Shown one piece after another: positions 31,493 through 44,525 of a stretch of DNA of 64,000 nucleotides (position 1 is its first letter; each line of letters begins with the position of its first letter). The notes below the pieces were generated by a model. That model saw nothing but the letters and a program-made list of their open reading frames with translations. It did no database searches and had not been told where the DNA came from. This stretch comes from Hygrophila difformis (Eukaryota; Streptophyta; Magnoliopsida; Lamiales; Acanthaceae): NCBI GenBank assembly GCA_030278955.1, contig JAOANR010000005.1, forward strand, positions 31,301,849 through 31,365,848, written 5' to 3'. The translations under genes and the position numbers were made by a program.

Positions 31493-34145
31493 TGTAACAC
31501 CCCGGATTTGATAACCCAGGCCGAGGTGTCACCGCCGCATTCCCCTAGCAAGACACGGCTTCCCGAGCTCGCTAAGGAAACGCAAGGCTTGTGGGTATGT
31601 AAAAGATTTAAAAACATTTCAAGATATAGTCCGGAAATTTATAATACTTAGTACGATAGTAGAAATTATCGCGTGCGGAAAATAAATAAAGGAAGTGCAG
31701 CGGAAATTAAAATCACGGCCAACATGGCCAAATCCTCGGGTTTAACAGACCCGGTAAAAACAGTACGATGCAGAAATTTAAAATGTCCATTATGATTTCC
31801 CCCAAGTGCATATGCAATGCGTCACTCGACGTACTCTGAAAAAAAGGAAATGACAACGGTTGTCAGTATAAAAATATACTGAGTAAGTTAATCCCTAACT
31901 ACAAATAAAAGGGGTTACAAGTGTTTAAACTAAAGATTTCGCTTACCTTACGAGAATTTAAAAATACATGATTTATTAGCAGCGGAAAATTATGATTAAA
32001 GAACTTAATTTAAAAAGCGAAATTTAAAGCATAATTTAAGATGCATAAATTTTAAATACATAAATAAAGACAGGATAATTACGATTTAAGCATAATGAAA
32101 CACTCACACGAGTCTTTTACTTTTCATCCCGTAAACTAAGAAGAGGACACCATACCGGGAGATCACTAACGAGGCAATCTCAACATAGGACCACTAACGA
32201 GGCAGTCCAAACAATGGGAGACCACTAACGAGGCAGTCTCAAAGATAGTAGGACCACTAACGAGGCGATCCAAAAAGATAGTAGGACCACTAACGAGGCG
32301 ATCCACAAATACAGCGCGCGAGATCACTAACGAGGCAATCTCAGATAGTAAGGAGACCACTAACGAGGCAGTCTCAAAGATAATGATAGTATGAAGATCG
32401 GCTCAGCCTAGTGAACGGGATTTTTCGAAAGTTCGTATTTCAAAGTTATCAAAGGATCGATATCGCGTTTTCATAGTTCGAGTTTTCTCAAGTTCGAAAA
32501 ATCCTATTCGAGGCAGTTCACGCCTTTCTTAATTTAAAATTCGTTTTTCCTCCAAAAATTCTGAAACTTGGCCAGTAATTCAAAAACACACACACGAACA
32601 ACTTTCATGTTTTAAGTTTTTGGAAATAAGGTTCCGAAGTGAGTTAAAATTTGAGTTTATTGCAAAGAATAATTTACGTCTTAAAACTGTTTTCGTCACA
32701 GGTTCGTGTAACGCCGATTAAAAATTCATTTCAAAACCAATCGATGTGAAATTTTTACAGTAACTACACGACACATTAAGGAACAACTTTCATGTTTTAA
32801 GTTTTTGGAAATAATGAATTCTTGGTACTCAAAAATCGAGTGCAACTCACTGCATACTCATGGCCCTTAAAACGAATTCAAAACAGTTCTAAAAACTTGG
32901 CCGTTTGACATATCAAATGAACACCAAAATTCGTAAAATTTTGTAGGCATAATCTAGACACAATTATCTACAACTTTTGTTTAGAAATGCAAAGTTAAAT
33001 CATTCGAAAAATGGGTGAAAAACATGCATCAAGTTGAATGAAGGAATCTGTCACAGATTTAAATCGTTCGATTTGAAACAGAAAGTTCATGGCGAAAATT
33101 GGGATAGCAAAACTTAATGTCAATGGCTGAAATTTGGACACAAGATAGATAAAGGTGTTAGGAACAACTTTTATGTTGAAAAGTTTTCGGTTTGAATTCC
33201 CGAAGGTCGAGTTTTTGGCGAGTCTTTAAAATTGGACGAAAATAGGGTTTTTGAAAACCGATTTTTGTTACAAGCCTATATCTCGAGATTTAAACAACAA
33301 ACAACCACGAAAATTTGTGAGTAAGGTTTTAACTTACTTAGAATGATGATAGGGTCGCTGGATTGGGTTTCCGGACGTCCTAGGGTCACGACGAACGGCC
33401 AACTTCCCCGATCGCAAGAGTCTAGAGGGCAGGGGCTTGTCCTGGTCGTCCCGTCGTCGCCGGAATACTTGCCGGAAAGTGGTTCGAAAGAGTTTCGAAC
33501 TTGGAGAGGGAATTGAGGGTGGAGGCTGAATGTTTACTGAAAACCTAGGGTTTGGGGCGCCCCTAGGGTATTCTTAAGCCTTCCCCAAGGCTGAGATTCG
33601 ATTGCCATGGTTAGGGGTGTGGTTTTTGGCAAGAAAATCGCCATGGAAGGAAAGTTTACACTTTCAGCACCTCTGGCGCGCTGGTGGCGCGCACCTAAGC
33701 TTTTGTCCGCGCGGAGCACGCGTGCCAGGCCTGGCGTCGCGACGCCCTTGGCCGCGCGGTGGCCGCACGGCGGCGCGCGGACAGCGCGGGCCGGCCGGAC
33801 CGGCCGGTTCGGCTCCGCGTGTTCCGTCGGGTCTTCCCTCGCTTTCTCCTATCGGTTTTCTACGTGTTAGCTCGATTCCCTGGGGCGTCTTCGTTGCGGA
33901 ATCTTCTCCTTAATCTTGTTACGAGTCCGGCTTATCGCTCGCAACATTTCCGGGTCCTACTTAGCCTAGTCTAAATTGGTTTCAACATCCCCTATCGTCC
34001 TTGTGGTCTAATTCGTGATGTATTTTGTGATTTATTTCGTGACTGAACTTAGAAATTAGTTCTAAGCTGCCTACGTACCCTGTGAAGGGATCAAGTCATG
34101 ACGTAGTTCAAAACAATTTGAATTTGTTTTTCCTCGGGTGTTACA
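31493..34145 (-). mobile_element. Solo LTR of the chromovirus-like family (2,653 bp)
   Basis: Opposite orientation to 17711-20473: it starts TGTAACACCCCGG and ends TCGGGTGTTACA on the plus strand. Target duplication GTACC at 31488-31492 and 34146-34150. No internal region remains, as after LTR-LTR recombination. It contains the hairpin array and the GC-rich block found in the complete 3' LTR. Confidence 0.92.
32159..32375 (-). repeat. Hairpin array in the solo LTR
   Basis: Reverse-strand counterpart of 19588-19804: seven units with the loop CACTAACGAGGCA (as read on the plus strand) and stems GAGAT/ATCTC, GGAC/GTCC and GAGAC/GTCTC. The same array in a second copy shows it is a fixed part of the family. 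Confidence 0.85.
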
Positions 34146-37100
34146 GTACCCATGTCGCGGGTCTAGGCTCATGACACCATTTATGGTATCTCGACAGAAT
34201 CCTTCTCCCTATTTAAATTCCAAAATTCCTATCTTCTACCCTCCATTATATTGCAAAAACTCACATCTGAATCCCACGGATTAAGATGTAATATCCTAGA
34301 ATTGCAATATAAGGTGTTATGCTGCCAAAATTCTGATTCTCCATTTCCCATTCATTAATTAATTGAACCCTCTAGTCACTAATGATTGATGATTCTGATT
34401 AGCAATAATCAAGTCACTAATTGTTGTGATTAAAGGATCTTTGTTCAATTTCCATTAAAATCATTTTCTATAAACAAAATCATGATGTCTTAAACAGATA
34501 ATCCGGACTGTAATCACTTATGGTAGGAGGGATTATTTAAGCCATCAATTATGGATTAATTCCATCACCTTGCATGAGAAACCAATGTCTCTCATGCGAG
34601 TTCCTCTCTTTATTTCAATTTGTTTTGTCTTTTGTGTATTGTGTGTAACAATTAGTAAGGACTACATCAGACTAATGTTGGCGGGTATTCCCTCATGGAT
34701 AACTAGCTCGTATTCTGGGTATTAATTACTAAGTGTTATTTTGCATGGTCTGGATGACTGTCAGTGGAAGCCTTGGCGGTTCGCCCATCCGGGGTTATAA
34801 TAGCTGCTCGGCTGACTTCCATCCAGATACAGTTTATTTTATGTATCTTAATTTCCAACCCAAATTCCAATCTGCAATAAAACTCTGTTAATGTCTGTCA
34901 ACATTAGCTGATAAGTACTGCAGAGAGGAAGCATGTAGGTTTTTATCCGAATTCACAGACAGTGAAGGCCCAACTGGCACTGACACTGCCATTATAGGAC
35001 CTAAGCTGTCTAAATTCGCTCCATCCGAGTAATTGGGAGATTGGATAGTAGGTGTTTACAGTCCACCCGATTATTCTGCCATTACTCTGGTCTCCTGACC
35101 ATTTCATATCTGTGTTTCACCTTCTGTCTAGACCTGCATCTATATTTTGGGTCAATTAATTTTACACTTCCCTATATCCTTATGCATGATAATATTATGT
35201 ACTATTGTGGTCTGTAATTATTTTGGGATGCTTCCCTTGGACAACAGAAGTCTAGATCTTAAACAGATATTGCTTATTAAATTTCCAACAAAAATCTCTT
35301 TATAAAATCCGGATCTGAGTAAGGGATAAATTCTTCAGTTGTGACTAATTCATATTCTATCAAGGGTTGATTTTTGGGAATTTTGAAGCAGAGTCAGCAA
35401 ATAGGTCTCATCTAGACTGAAAGGATCTGTGTTTTAAACTGAGAATCTAGTACCTGTTTAGGGAATGATTTTCAAATTCATTATTTTCCAAAATTGCTGT
35501 TTGTTAGGAATCTAAGATTAAATATTACACCGAGATGGGGTCCACTTGGGCTTAAATACAGTGTAGTAAATAATTTTAGAGGAACATCATCCAGGCCTTG
35601 GTTATTTTCTAAGATATGGTTGAGTTTCTTTCAACTGCTATCCTCCTCTGCCAAAGCCTATTTTTGAGTCCTGAGTGAGTACATCCGGAACAAACTAATT
35701 TATTAGTTCGTTTCATTAGTTTGTATCTCATAATCACCCGGAAGGAAGTGAACACACAAGTGGTTCACCAAGAGCCGGGAATTCTTGATCCATATCCTTT
35801 CATTCTGATAGGGAGCTGTCTTTTACTACCAGGGTCAGACCTTCAAAACCTCCGAGTGATAGGTTTTAAATGCTTTCTTTAATGCTTTCTTTAACGCTCT
35901 CTTTTAACTGCTTTCTCTAGAGGTCACTCGGTTGTATTGAGAGTTGCGTAACTGCTACTAGGATTGATAGTTAAGGGATAGTTTAGGGCTTAATTAGAAT
36001 CTTTGGGTGTGACATGGGGGGGATGATAGTAGTACTTTGCATTTCAATAAATGATTTGTCAGGTGTTGCTTTTCCACCACAGATGAAGTAACACACCCAG
36101 GCCAGGGCAGTTACGAATCTGTGGTATCTTAGAATTTGCGGTCTTAAGAACATGTAAACTCACACTGTAAGTACCTGTCTGTTAAAGGGAAAGCAGTATT
36201 GAGAGCATGAGAATTAGCTATATGATAGAATTATTCCAAGCAAAGATCTGTGTATAAAAATGGAAGTTTAATACTGCCTTATTTAAATCTTGTCCAATTT
36301 CATTCTTTTCTCCCTGTCCCTTCTGTCTACATTATGATTCAGCTTCACAGCTGGCATAGTGTAATTATTCACTGCTTCCGTAGATAGTGTTTATCGCATT
36401 CTTAGAAAAATTTTGCCCGCTTCTTAGAATAGATTTATTTGCTGTGTAGAATAGATTTAAACGCCTTTATAGCTTAGTTTAAATTCATGTCAGTAGTTGT
36501 TAATCACTTTTCAAACCTATTGGAGCAATACGAATGGAAAATCTAGTAAAACGACGTGGGCCCTGCTTCTATCGCACATCCTCCAGTGAACGATCCGGTC
36601 TTACTATAAATTACTGCAATTTTTGACACCGTGCGCTTTCGGGGGCATAGTTTCTTAACACGAGTAATAAAAACGTGACAACCTATAAATATATCCCTAA
36701 TCCTAACTCCGTCATCATAAATTGGTTTCATTTAAATAAAATTGAAAACCAGGATCATGATTTTTCAGAAAATGCTCACGTGGTGGGAATGTGATAAAAG
36801 TTTCGTGGCGCGGATTTTCATGACATGAAATTATGATAAATTTCATGATGCCTATGGCCAGGGACCTTCAGTGTGACAGACTGAAGGTTAAGATTAAAAC
36901 TATCTATCCCGGCTGCACCGTGAAAGTTGTCAAAAGTTTCATGCCAGGGAGGTCCACAGCGCCGTTTGAAATCAAAGTTTCCCACATGAGTAATAAAAAG
37001 TGAAATATATCCTTAAACCCCTTTCCCGCGAATCATAATTCCTTTCATTCAATAAATTCAATCCTGATATATTTTTATAAAATACTCGTGTTGCGAAATT

Positions 37101-39025
37101 GTCAAAAGTTTCACTCCACTTGCTCGACAATCATCTCTTGGGTCTGGGCAAGAGCATCCAGCTGCCTCCTCATAGCATCGAACTCATCCCTAGTGATAGT
37201 GATAGTGGGCTGGGTATAAGGTGGAGTACTGATATCTGCTAACTCCGTAGGCAAAATGGATTTGTCAAGTGAACCAATCCCATAAACTGCCTTACGCCTA
37301 TCGTGGCCTCCAACGGTCTCGTAGAAAGCACAGTCCGGATCAAAATCCGGGTCCTGGCCGAAAGCCTCCACAACAGCATTGAAATCCTCCTGTATTCAAA
37401 ATCACAAAGATACAAAGAATTCAACTGGGCAATTATTCCAACACTTCATATGAGTGAAAATATATAATGTCATTTTAGAAAGAACTAATGAATATTGTAA
37501 TTATTAGCAAGAAATACTTAAGACTCTGTCGAATACCTGAGTTTCCTTCGACTTGGAATCAATGTAATTCTCTTTCTCATGCTTCCTTGTGTGAGTATAA
37601 TCGTGTAGCTCGCCCAGGTTGATTGGCCTATTCTGATCCTTTTCCTAGAAATATTATTAATAGAATGTAGTTTAATAACTATTGTTAATGCCATGGTTTT
37701 TGTTTCAAAAGAACAAGAAAAAATGAAGTTATACTAATTTGTCACGTGTGGCCCGAAATGATTTTGAACCCGAGGTGTGTGTGGGGAGGGCTCGCGCACT
37801 CTCGTCCCCGCGTCGCCTGTTCACCTTGGCCCTTTTCTGCTTATCCTTGAATTCCTGGGATTCCCAATACTTCTTCCAGTTTTCTGCCACAATAGCATCA
37901 GATGGCCACAATCTCTTTCCTTTTCTGATATCAAGGGTGTAATCCTTGTATCTGGAACAACATTGACAAACAATGGTTTAGTTCCTTAAAGAATTCAATA
38001 TACGTACAGAAGTAAAGCTTGTACCTGTGTACGTTCTTCTTTTCCCACTCCTTCTTCACCTTCAATTCATTTTCGGGTGCCCATGTCGCCACTTTCTGCA
38101 AGAATATGACAATTCAAAATATTTCAGCTTTAATTATTTTGCTACATAGTTCTATAATATTCAAGCAATGACGAATACTAAAATATAGCACGTATTAACA
38201 TTACCTGAAACTCGCCCCAATAAAAGTCATTTGTCTCTTTTGACACTTTCATCCAAGAGATCCCTCCCACATCAGAGCGCATGGGGTAGAAGTCTGTCAT
38301 CTTCCTGACAAGCTCACCTGGGATATAAATGATGTAACATTTAAATAAGTTATTTTGCTAGTCAAATTACAAAAATTATTATATTGATAAAAATATTACA
38401 ATGTGACACCAAAAGAATGTTAGAAACTTACACTCCATCATTGCCAGGGGCAATAAGTGGCCTACTCGGTTGTGGACCTGGTGCAGCAGGTGTACCGGCT
38501 GCAGAACTGCTTCCCGAAGCTACCACTCCAAAAACTCAGATTTATAAAATAATGAATGAAACACATAGAAAACTATTCAAGTTTGAATACCTGGTGTAAG
38601 GGGTGGTGGTGTCTCCGGTACAGGAGTATCATTATTTGCAGTGTTGCTAGATTCTTCGTCCGTGCTAGAAGTAGCTATTGTTGTTTATGAGTAACCAACA
38701 GAAAGTTCATTTTTTAGTTTATTAATAAAGTAATGTACAGATCCAGACAGTGTTACAAAATTATTCCAACAAGTAACCTAATAGTGTACCTGCTCTGTCT
38801 CGCCGAATCCTCTCTATTAACCGTCGGACCCTCGCAGCCAGTTGAGAAGCTTGCCCGCATCGAGGTCCAGGTCATGCCGACTCATCCATCCCGCGTGGCG
38901 TGCCTGACTGTGAGCCACCCCCTTGTGAAGCCATCTGCAAACAATTAACCTAATTATAAATGTCATGCAAGGTGTCAAAAAAAAAAATCCAAATATAAAA
39001 TTTATCAAAGATAAAGAATCACATG

Positions 39026-42000
39026 TCAAACTTGGAAATCGTCATCTGAAGTATCCTGTGAGGGATCATCCAGATCAGTATCATCCGTGGTACAATCAGT
39101 GTCAAATGTGGATTCAGATTCACTGGCCTCGTCAGGCTGTAGTTCTACGTACTGAACCACATCATCTGTTAATCGCTCTCTCCCATTTCTTATTCCAGTA
39201 GTTTCTAACCCAAGTTGTTCCGCTACATCCACCTGGAATGCTTCAGATTCCTCCCCAATCCTCACGGTTATCACACCTCTCGGCTTAACCTTACATACAG
39301 CAAACCATTCGTTTCTACTCGAGGCGGGTCTCGTCTTTGGGAATGGGACGTAACACGCTTGTTCAGCTTGATTAGCAACTATGAACGGTTCATAGATGTT
39401 CAAAGATTTTGATGTATTCAATTCGACAATTTTGTAGTTCGGATGTGTGCGAGTCCCAATCCCTTCACGAGGGTCAAACCATTTGTATTTGAAGAAAGCG
39501 GTCTGCTTGATAGGCATAGCAGGGTACTCGATGATAAGAATCTCTTCTATGATGCCATAGTAGTCCCCCGAATTGCCTGAAACGCAAAACACCGCTGTTG
39601 GATGTGGCTCTATGTCTGCCATGCGACTCCGTGTGAAATTTCATCCCATTGACGAAGTACATGGGATATGATGTTGCAATGGGAAGTGGGCCTTGCGCAA
39701 CGTCACGAATACATGGTGTTTCAGGTGGATTTTCGATTACGTGCGATTTTAACCATGTGGCAAAGTGAACAGATATGGCCATGTCGACCTCATCCTCGGT
39801 GATTCGGGGGTTTACGTCTCGCATATGTTGTTGAAACTTCCTATTATAAATATATTATGAAGCGGGCATAAATTATGTAACTGGCAATGGATTATAATAT
39901 ACAAGATATGAGTGGAATTTAATTTACTTACCCCATATAAGGTTCCATCTCTTCATAGTTTAGTAACAGATAATTGTGGATGGCATTCAGCACTTCTTCG
40001 GACAACCGCCTCTTATTGGACTTACCTTGGGCACGTCCCGCATATTTGAATACACTTATAAGACCATCGACATTTAATGGAATGCCTCCATCATCATTTC
40101 TTGGGACATTCCTTTCACGTGTAAAAACATGCTTCTCAAAGTAGTGGAAGCAAAAAATTGAGGCCTCCCGGACCATGTACGCATTACAAATACTACCTTC
40201 AACGTGTGCCTTATTGCGCACAGTTCTCTTCAACCGATTTAAATACCTGAAATTGAGTGTAATTGTATAATATTAGCTTTCATTCGGGTACTATAACTAT
40301 TATACAAAATTGAGTGAAATGTGTAATTGCATAATACTACCTTTCATAGGGGTACATCCATCAGAACTGAGCGATACCAGCTTCATGAGGTAGGTGGACG
40401 GGTAGATGTTCCATACAATCGAAAAATGAAGGGGGAAAGATTGCCCCCAATTTACATAGCACAATTGGAATATCTATTCCTAGTCTGTCCATATCCTCAA
40501 CCTTTATTGTTCTTGCTGTCAAGGTTCGAAATATGTTGCTCAATTCCGTTATAGGTTCCCATACATTCTTAGGAAGCAATTCTCTCCATCCAATGGGTAG
40601 TAGACGTTGCAAGAATATATGACAATCATGACTTTTCATGCCAAACATTCTATGTTTACTCATATCTATGCATCTACCCAGATTTGAGACACACCCATCG
40701 GGAAATTTTAAACTTGCAACCCATTTCAAGAATAAATCCCTTTTGTCCTTATCCATTGTGTACACTGCGTTCGGGTATTTACCTGTGCGATGATCTATAT
40801 GCAACTCAGGCCGATTACACAAGGCCACAATGTCACCACGTGCCTTGGCATTATCCTTCGTCTTCCCTTGGACATCCATCACAGTATTGAAAATATTTTC
40901 AAACACATTTTTCTCAATGTGCATGACATCCAAATTGTGGCGGACCAAATTTGTCTTCCAATAGGGCAGATCCCAGAGTATACTCCTTTTTTTCCATCCA
41001 CAAGTCTTACTCATTATTGTATTTGATTCCCATCCACCTAATTCAGTTACACAACGCATACCATGAGTTACTATGTCAGCTAACACTTCTTCACCACTCT
41101 TATATGCTGGTGGCATCCTGTGCTCTTCATGATCTCTTCTGAATTTTGACCTATCATATCTAAATGGATGATCCGGAGGAAGGAACCTTCGATGAGCATC
41201 AAACCACGACTGCTTCCCACCCTCTTTGAATCTTATCGATTCTGTTTCTTCCATACACACTGGACAAGCGGTTTTCCTATATGTACTCCAACCTGACATC
41301 ATAGAGTATGCCGGGAAGTCCCCTATTGTCCACAACAATGCCGCCTTCATCTGAAAATTTTGCTTGGTAAATGTATCGAATGTGGTGATCCCAACATCCC
41401 ATAACTCCCTTAACTCAGCGACCAAAGGCTGTAAGTACACATCAATCCTCTATTTCGGGCTTGTTTTCCCAGGAATTATGCATGTCAGGAACATGTATTC
41501 ATCCTTCATACACATGTCGGGAGGGAGATTGTATGGTGTTAAAATAACTGGCCAACACGAGTATTGAGAGCCCGACTGTCCAAACGGTTGGAAACCGTCC
41601 GTGCATAATCCCAAACGAACATTCCGTCCTTCTGATCCGAAGTCCGGATGAACTGAGTCAAAGTGCTTCCATGCCTTCGAGTCGCATGGATGACACATCT
41701 CCCCGGACGGCCTATGTTCATGTCCTACATGCCACGTCATGTGTTTCGCAGTGGCCTCCGATGCATACAATCTTTTTAATCTATTAATCAGTGAAAAATA
41801 GAACGTGTATTTCCTTGCAACCCGTGCACTACCATTGGTTTCCTTATATCGAGGCCCCTCACAAAACTTGCAACTATCTAAGGTTGCATCATCACGTCAA
41901 AACAACATACAACCCTTATCACAACAATCTATTTTCTCAACAGGTAGACCCAATCCCTCAAGCAGTTTCCTCGCCTCGTAAAAACTTTTAACCATAGCAT

Positions 42001-42612
42001 TATCCTCGGGAAGCATATCTAGTATGAGTTGGCACAATGTATCGAAGCATCTCTCTGACAAGTTGTGTTCGGCTTTAATATTTAGTAACCTTGCAATAGT
42101 CGACAATAAAGTCATTTTCTTGCATCCAGGCCACAAATCTTTGTCTGCTGCCAACAACATACTGTAGAACAATTTCTCCTGCGCATTTGGCTCTTCAGGG
42201 GCCATGGGCTGATCATCCACATTACTTGGTGTTGCGTCCGGAACACCAATTCCCATTCCATCACACACCATTTGTACGTAATCATCTCCATGTACAGATC
42301 TATTTGTACATGGTACACGATCTGATGAAGCGCCCGCATCAGTATCGTAGTAGCCGCGAAGCCTGTGTGGCTCTCCATGACACGTCCACCGTTCATAGTT
42401 TGCGACAAATCCTCGCAAATGTAAATGATATCGGATGTCTACGTCAGGTAAATAACATTTATTCTTACACTTTTTACATGGACACCTTATTTTTCCTTCG
42501 GATGTATCGACGTCTGGTTTTCATGACACACTCGTAGAAAGAAATCTACACCATTTCTAAATTCAGGAGTAACTATGCCACCGCGTGGGGGATACATCCA
42601 GCTTCTATCCAT
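39026..42612 (-). pseudogene. CACTA TNP2-like transposase, decayed
   Basis: Exons 42612-40341, 40246-39932 and 39840-39026, with matching splice signals. Domains in order: transposase-associated (MDRSWMYPPRGGI; after a frameshift near 42515, EGKIRCPCKKCKNKCYLPDV), Transposase_21 core (ALLWTIGDFPAYSMMSGWST, DVMHIEKNVFENI), DUF4218 (RYLNRLKRTVRNKAHVEGSI) and DUF4216 (NSGDYYGIIEEILIIEYP). These are the standard parts of TNP2/TnpD, which binds and cuts the element ends. In-frame stops lie at 41897-41899, 41450-41452 and 40361-40363, and a further frameshift near 39605. Apart from these the frame is continuous, so decay is recent. The C-terminus is acidic (TDDTDLDDPSQDTSDDDFQV). Confidence 0.9.
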
Positions 42613-44062
42613 CCTTGAAGAATTCACCAATGTATTGGTAAAAAAACCGCCAAAGGGGAATCGTCAATTTCTATTTATTTTTATAAGTGTTATATATGAA
42701 ATACATTCAATAGAGGTATTTGGTGTTTCGCAAAAAAATAGAGGTATTTGGTTCAAATCATCTTCCGCAGGAGCTTTAACATGCGTAATAATATATAGTG
42801 CATTAAATGATCTATATTCAATATTGTAATCCTTAAAACATGCAAAACTTGCATACTTGCAACTTTTTAATTAAATTGGCACTAAATTGGCACATGATGA
42901 TATGACAGACACTGCAATGGTGTTATACTCTTAAACGAATAACACTCACCTGGGCAATTGTTCAGTTGACTGACTTTTAATTACACCTCGAAAAGACTAT
43001 AAATGGCAGCCTGCGAATTTAAAATAAAAAGTCTGGCATTAATTTATTAGTATTAAAGTAGGTGGTCAAACTTATATTTCACTAAAAAAAAAACTCTTCT
43101 GCTAATGTTAAAATTGTATTCTGCTAATTTAGAAATCATTTTCTGCTAATTTAAAAATTCTTGTACACATTGAAATAGACTGCATCAATTTCAAATAATT
43201 TAATTCAACCAATAAAATGCTCATTGAAGGTTATGAGGTCATCGAATAATAACATGTCCTATCATAATCTGATTCAGTACTACATAGATCATTTATTCAG
43301 TGACTTATTTCACAATGTGTTTCGCATAAAGACTGCATACTAGATAAATGAAGGTATAAAAAAAGCAACAACTGAAGGTGGGAAGCAAATAATGCATACT
43401 TATTAGTCTGTTGGTATATAGAGCAGAAGGACATTTACTTGAACTTTCTAAACTCAAGAAATTGGCAGGCAAAAAAACTTTAAGCAATCCGAGAGATCAT
43501 GATAATTATCCATGAAACTGATATCGGTGGAATCAAACAGAAAGCACATAGACTTTCAAACTAAATACTACTTTTTACACGTTTTCAATTCATGCAACAG
43601 ATATCAACAATAGCTAAAATGCTTGTAAGTTAGTTTAAAAAATAGCAACAATACCTCCCATATTAACAACCAAACAGTCCGGGTTCAATAAACAATGCCC
43701 AAAAACAACAATTACTTTCAGAGAATGTAATACCTCTTTAACAAGTAACTTGGACTGAGATTTGCTGCCAAGGCCAGGGCTGCCGCCCTTTTCCCTCTTT
43801 CCCCTCAGATTTCTCTTCAACAATGAAACTGTATAATCCATCACAGAAGAAGTTTATATTCTAGAAATGCAGAAATCCACAAGAGTCGGCTACTAAGAAA
43901 TGTTAATAAGTTCTGGAGTTGTGTTTCCACATAATATAAAAAAGTAGACGTTTTGTATTCCTATGTGAAATACAATACAATAGTCTGTTAGCTAGTATGA
44001 AGAATGTCATAAAAAGTACTGCAATACTATAGTTAGTTAGCATGATGCACTTGTTCTTTTTA

Positions 44063-44525
44063 GAGCCCGTTTGGATTGGCTTCTACGGAGGTGCTTTTGG
44101 CTTTTGCTTCTGCCAAAAGCACTTCTAGTAGAAATTAGGTGTTTGTTTTGGCTTTTAAGAAAAAGCAAAAGCACCTCGAAAAGCGAAAAAAGTGCTTTTG
44201 GGAGAAGCAGCCCAGGGGGTGCTTCTCCCAAAAGCAGAAGCCAAAAGCACCTCGTAAAATGTGCAAGGACTTAAATACCCCCGCTACTTAATATAAATTA
44301 CACTATAAATATATCTTATTATCATATTAAGTAGCATGTCCTTTTTGGTAATTACCACACTCTAAAAGCACTTTTCATTTTTATTCATCCAAACATATTT
44401 TATAGAAAAAGCCGCTTTTCAAACATTCCATCCAAACACAAAATTTACATGCTTTTGCTTTTGACTTCTGCTTCTGCTTCTACTTTTGGCTTCTGCTTTT
44501 TTCAAAAGTCAATCCAAACGGGCCC
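44063..44525. mobile_element. PIF/Harbinger-like MITE in the CACTA element
   Basis: Ends GAGCCCGTTTGGATTG and CAATCCAAACGGGCCC, flanked by TTA at 44060-44062 and 44526-44528, the duplication expected for PIF/Harbinger. The subterminal parts are repeats of GCTTTTGGCTTTTGCTT and its complement. No coding capacity. Confidence 0.78.

Larger units (their letters stand above)
6413..37113 (+). mobile_element. Athila-type Ty3/gypsy retrotransposon with nested insertions
   Basis: Two long terminal repeats (6413-11251 and 29609-37113, the latter interrupted) start TGATAATGG and end AAAAGTTTCA. Target duplication CTCCA lies at 6408-6412 and 37114-37118. The primer binding site TGGCGCCGTTGCCGGGG follows the 5' LTR and fits tRNA-Asp, as in Athila. 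Internal order: gag, protease, reverse transcriptase/RNase H, integrase, then an extra region with an F-box-type gene. With the two nested insertions removed it is about 20.4 kb, with about 10.7 kb internal. That is large for the group, mostly because of the LTRs and the 3' region. The coding frame is broken in several places. Confidence 0.93.
29609..37113 (+). repeat. Athila 3' LTR, interrupted by a solo LTR
   Basis: 4,847 bp once the insertion at 31493-34145 and one GTACC are removed, against 4,839 bp for the 5' LTR. Sequence near-identical to the 5' LTR, indicating a fairly recent Athila insertion. Because the 5' LTR lacks the solo LTR, that event happened after integration. Confidence 0.92.
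6318..38934 (-). pseudogene. CACTA second gene (Transposase_24-like), last exon split by the Athila element
   Basis: Minus-strand exons by splice signals and sequence: 38934-38790, 38674-38591, 38519-38432, 38317-38205, 38095-38025, 37951-37735, 37644-37537, 37389-37114, then after the Athila insertion 6407-6318. Peptide stretches such as MTDFYPMRSDVGGISWMKVS, FYWGEFQ, KNVHRYKDYT and KKYWESQEFKDKQKRAKVNR match the plant Ptta/En/Spm transposase family (PF03004), a DNA-binding partner of TNP2. The C-terminal reading continues across the Athila site (EMIVEQVE, then RLQRGRGPPSPGDDESGG to a stop at 6318-6320), which confirms the target duplication. The first exon has an in-frame TGA soon after MDESA, and the phase between exons 3 and 4 does not fit cleanly, so it is called a pseudogene even without the insertion. 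It lies about 90 bp downstream of the TNP2-like gene. Confidence 0.82.
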
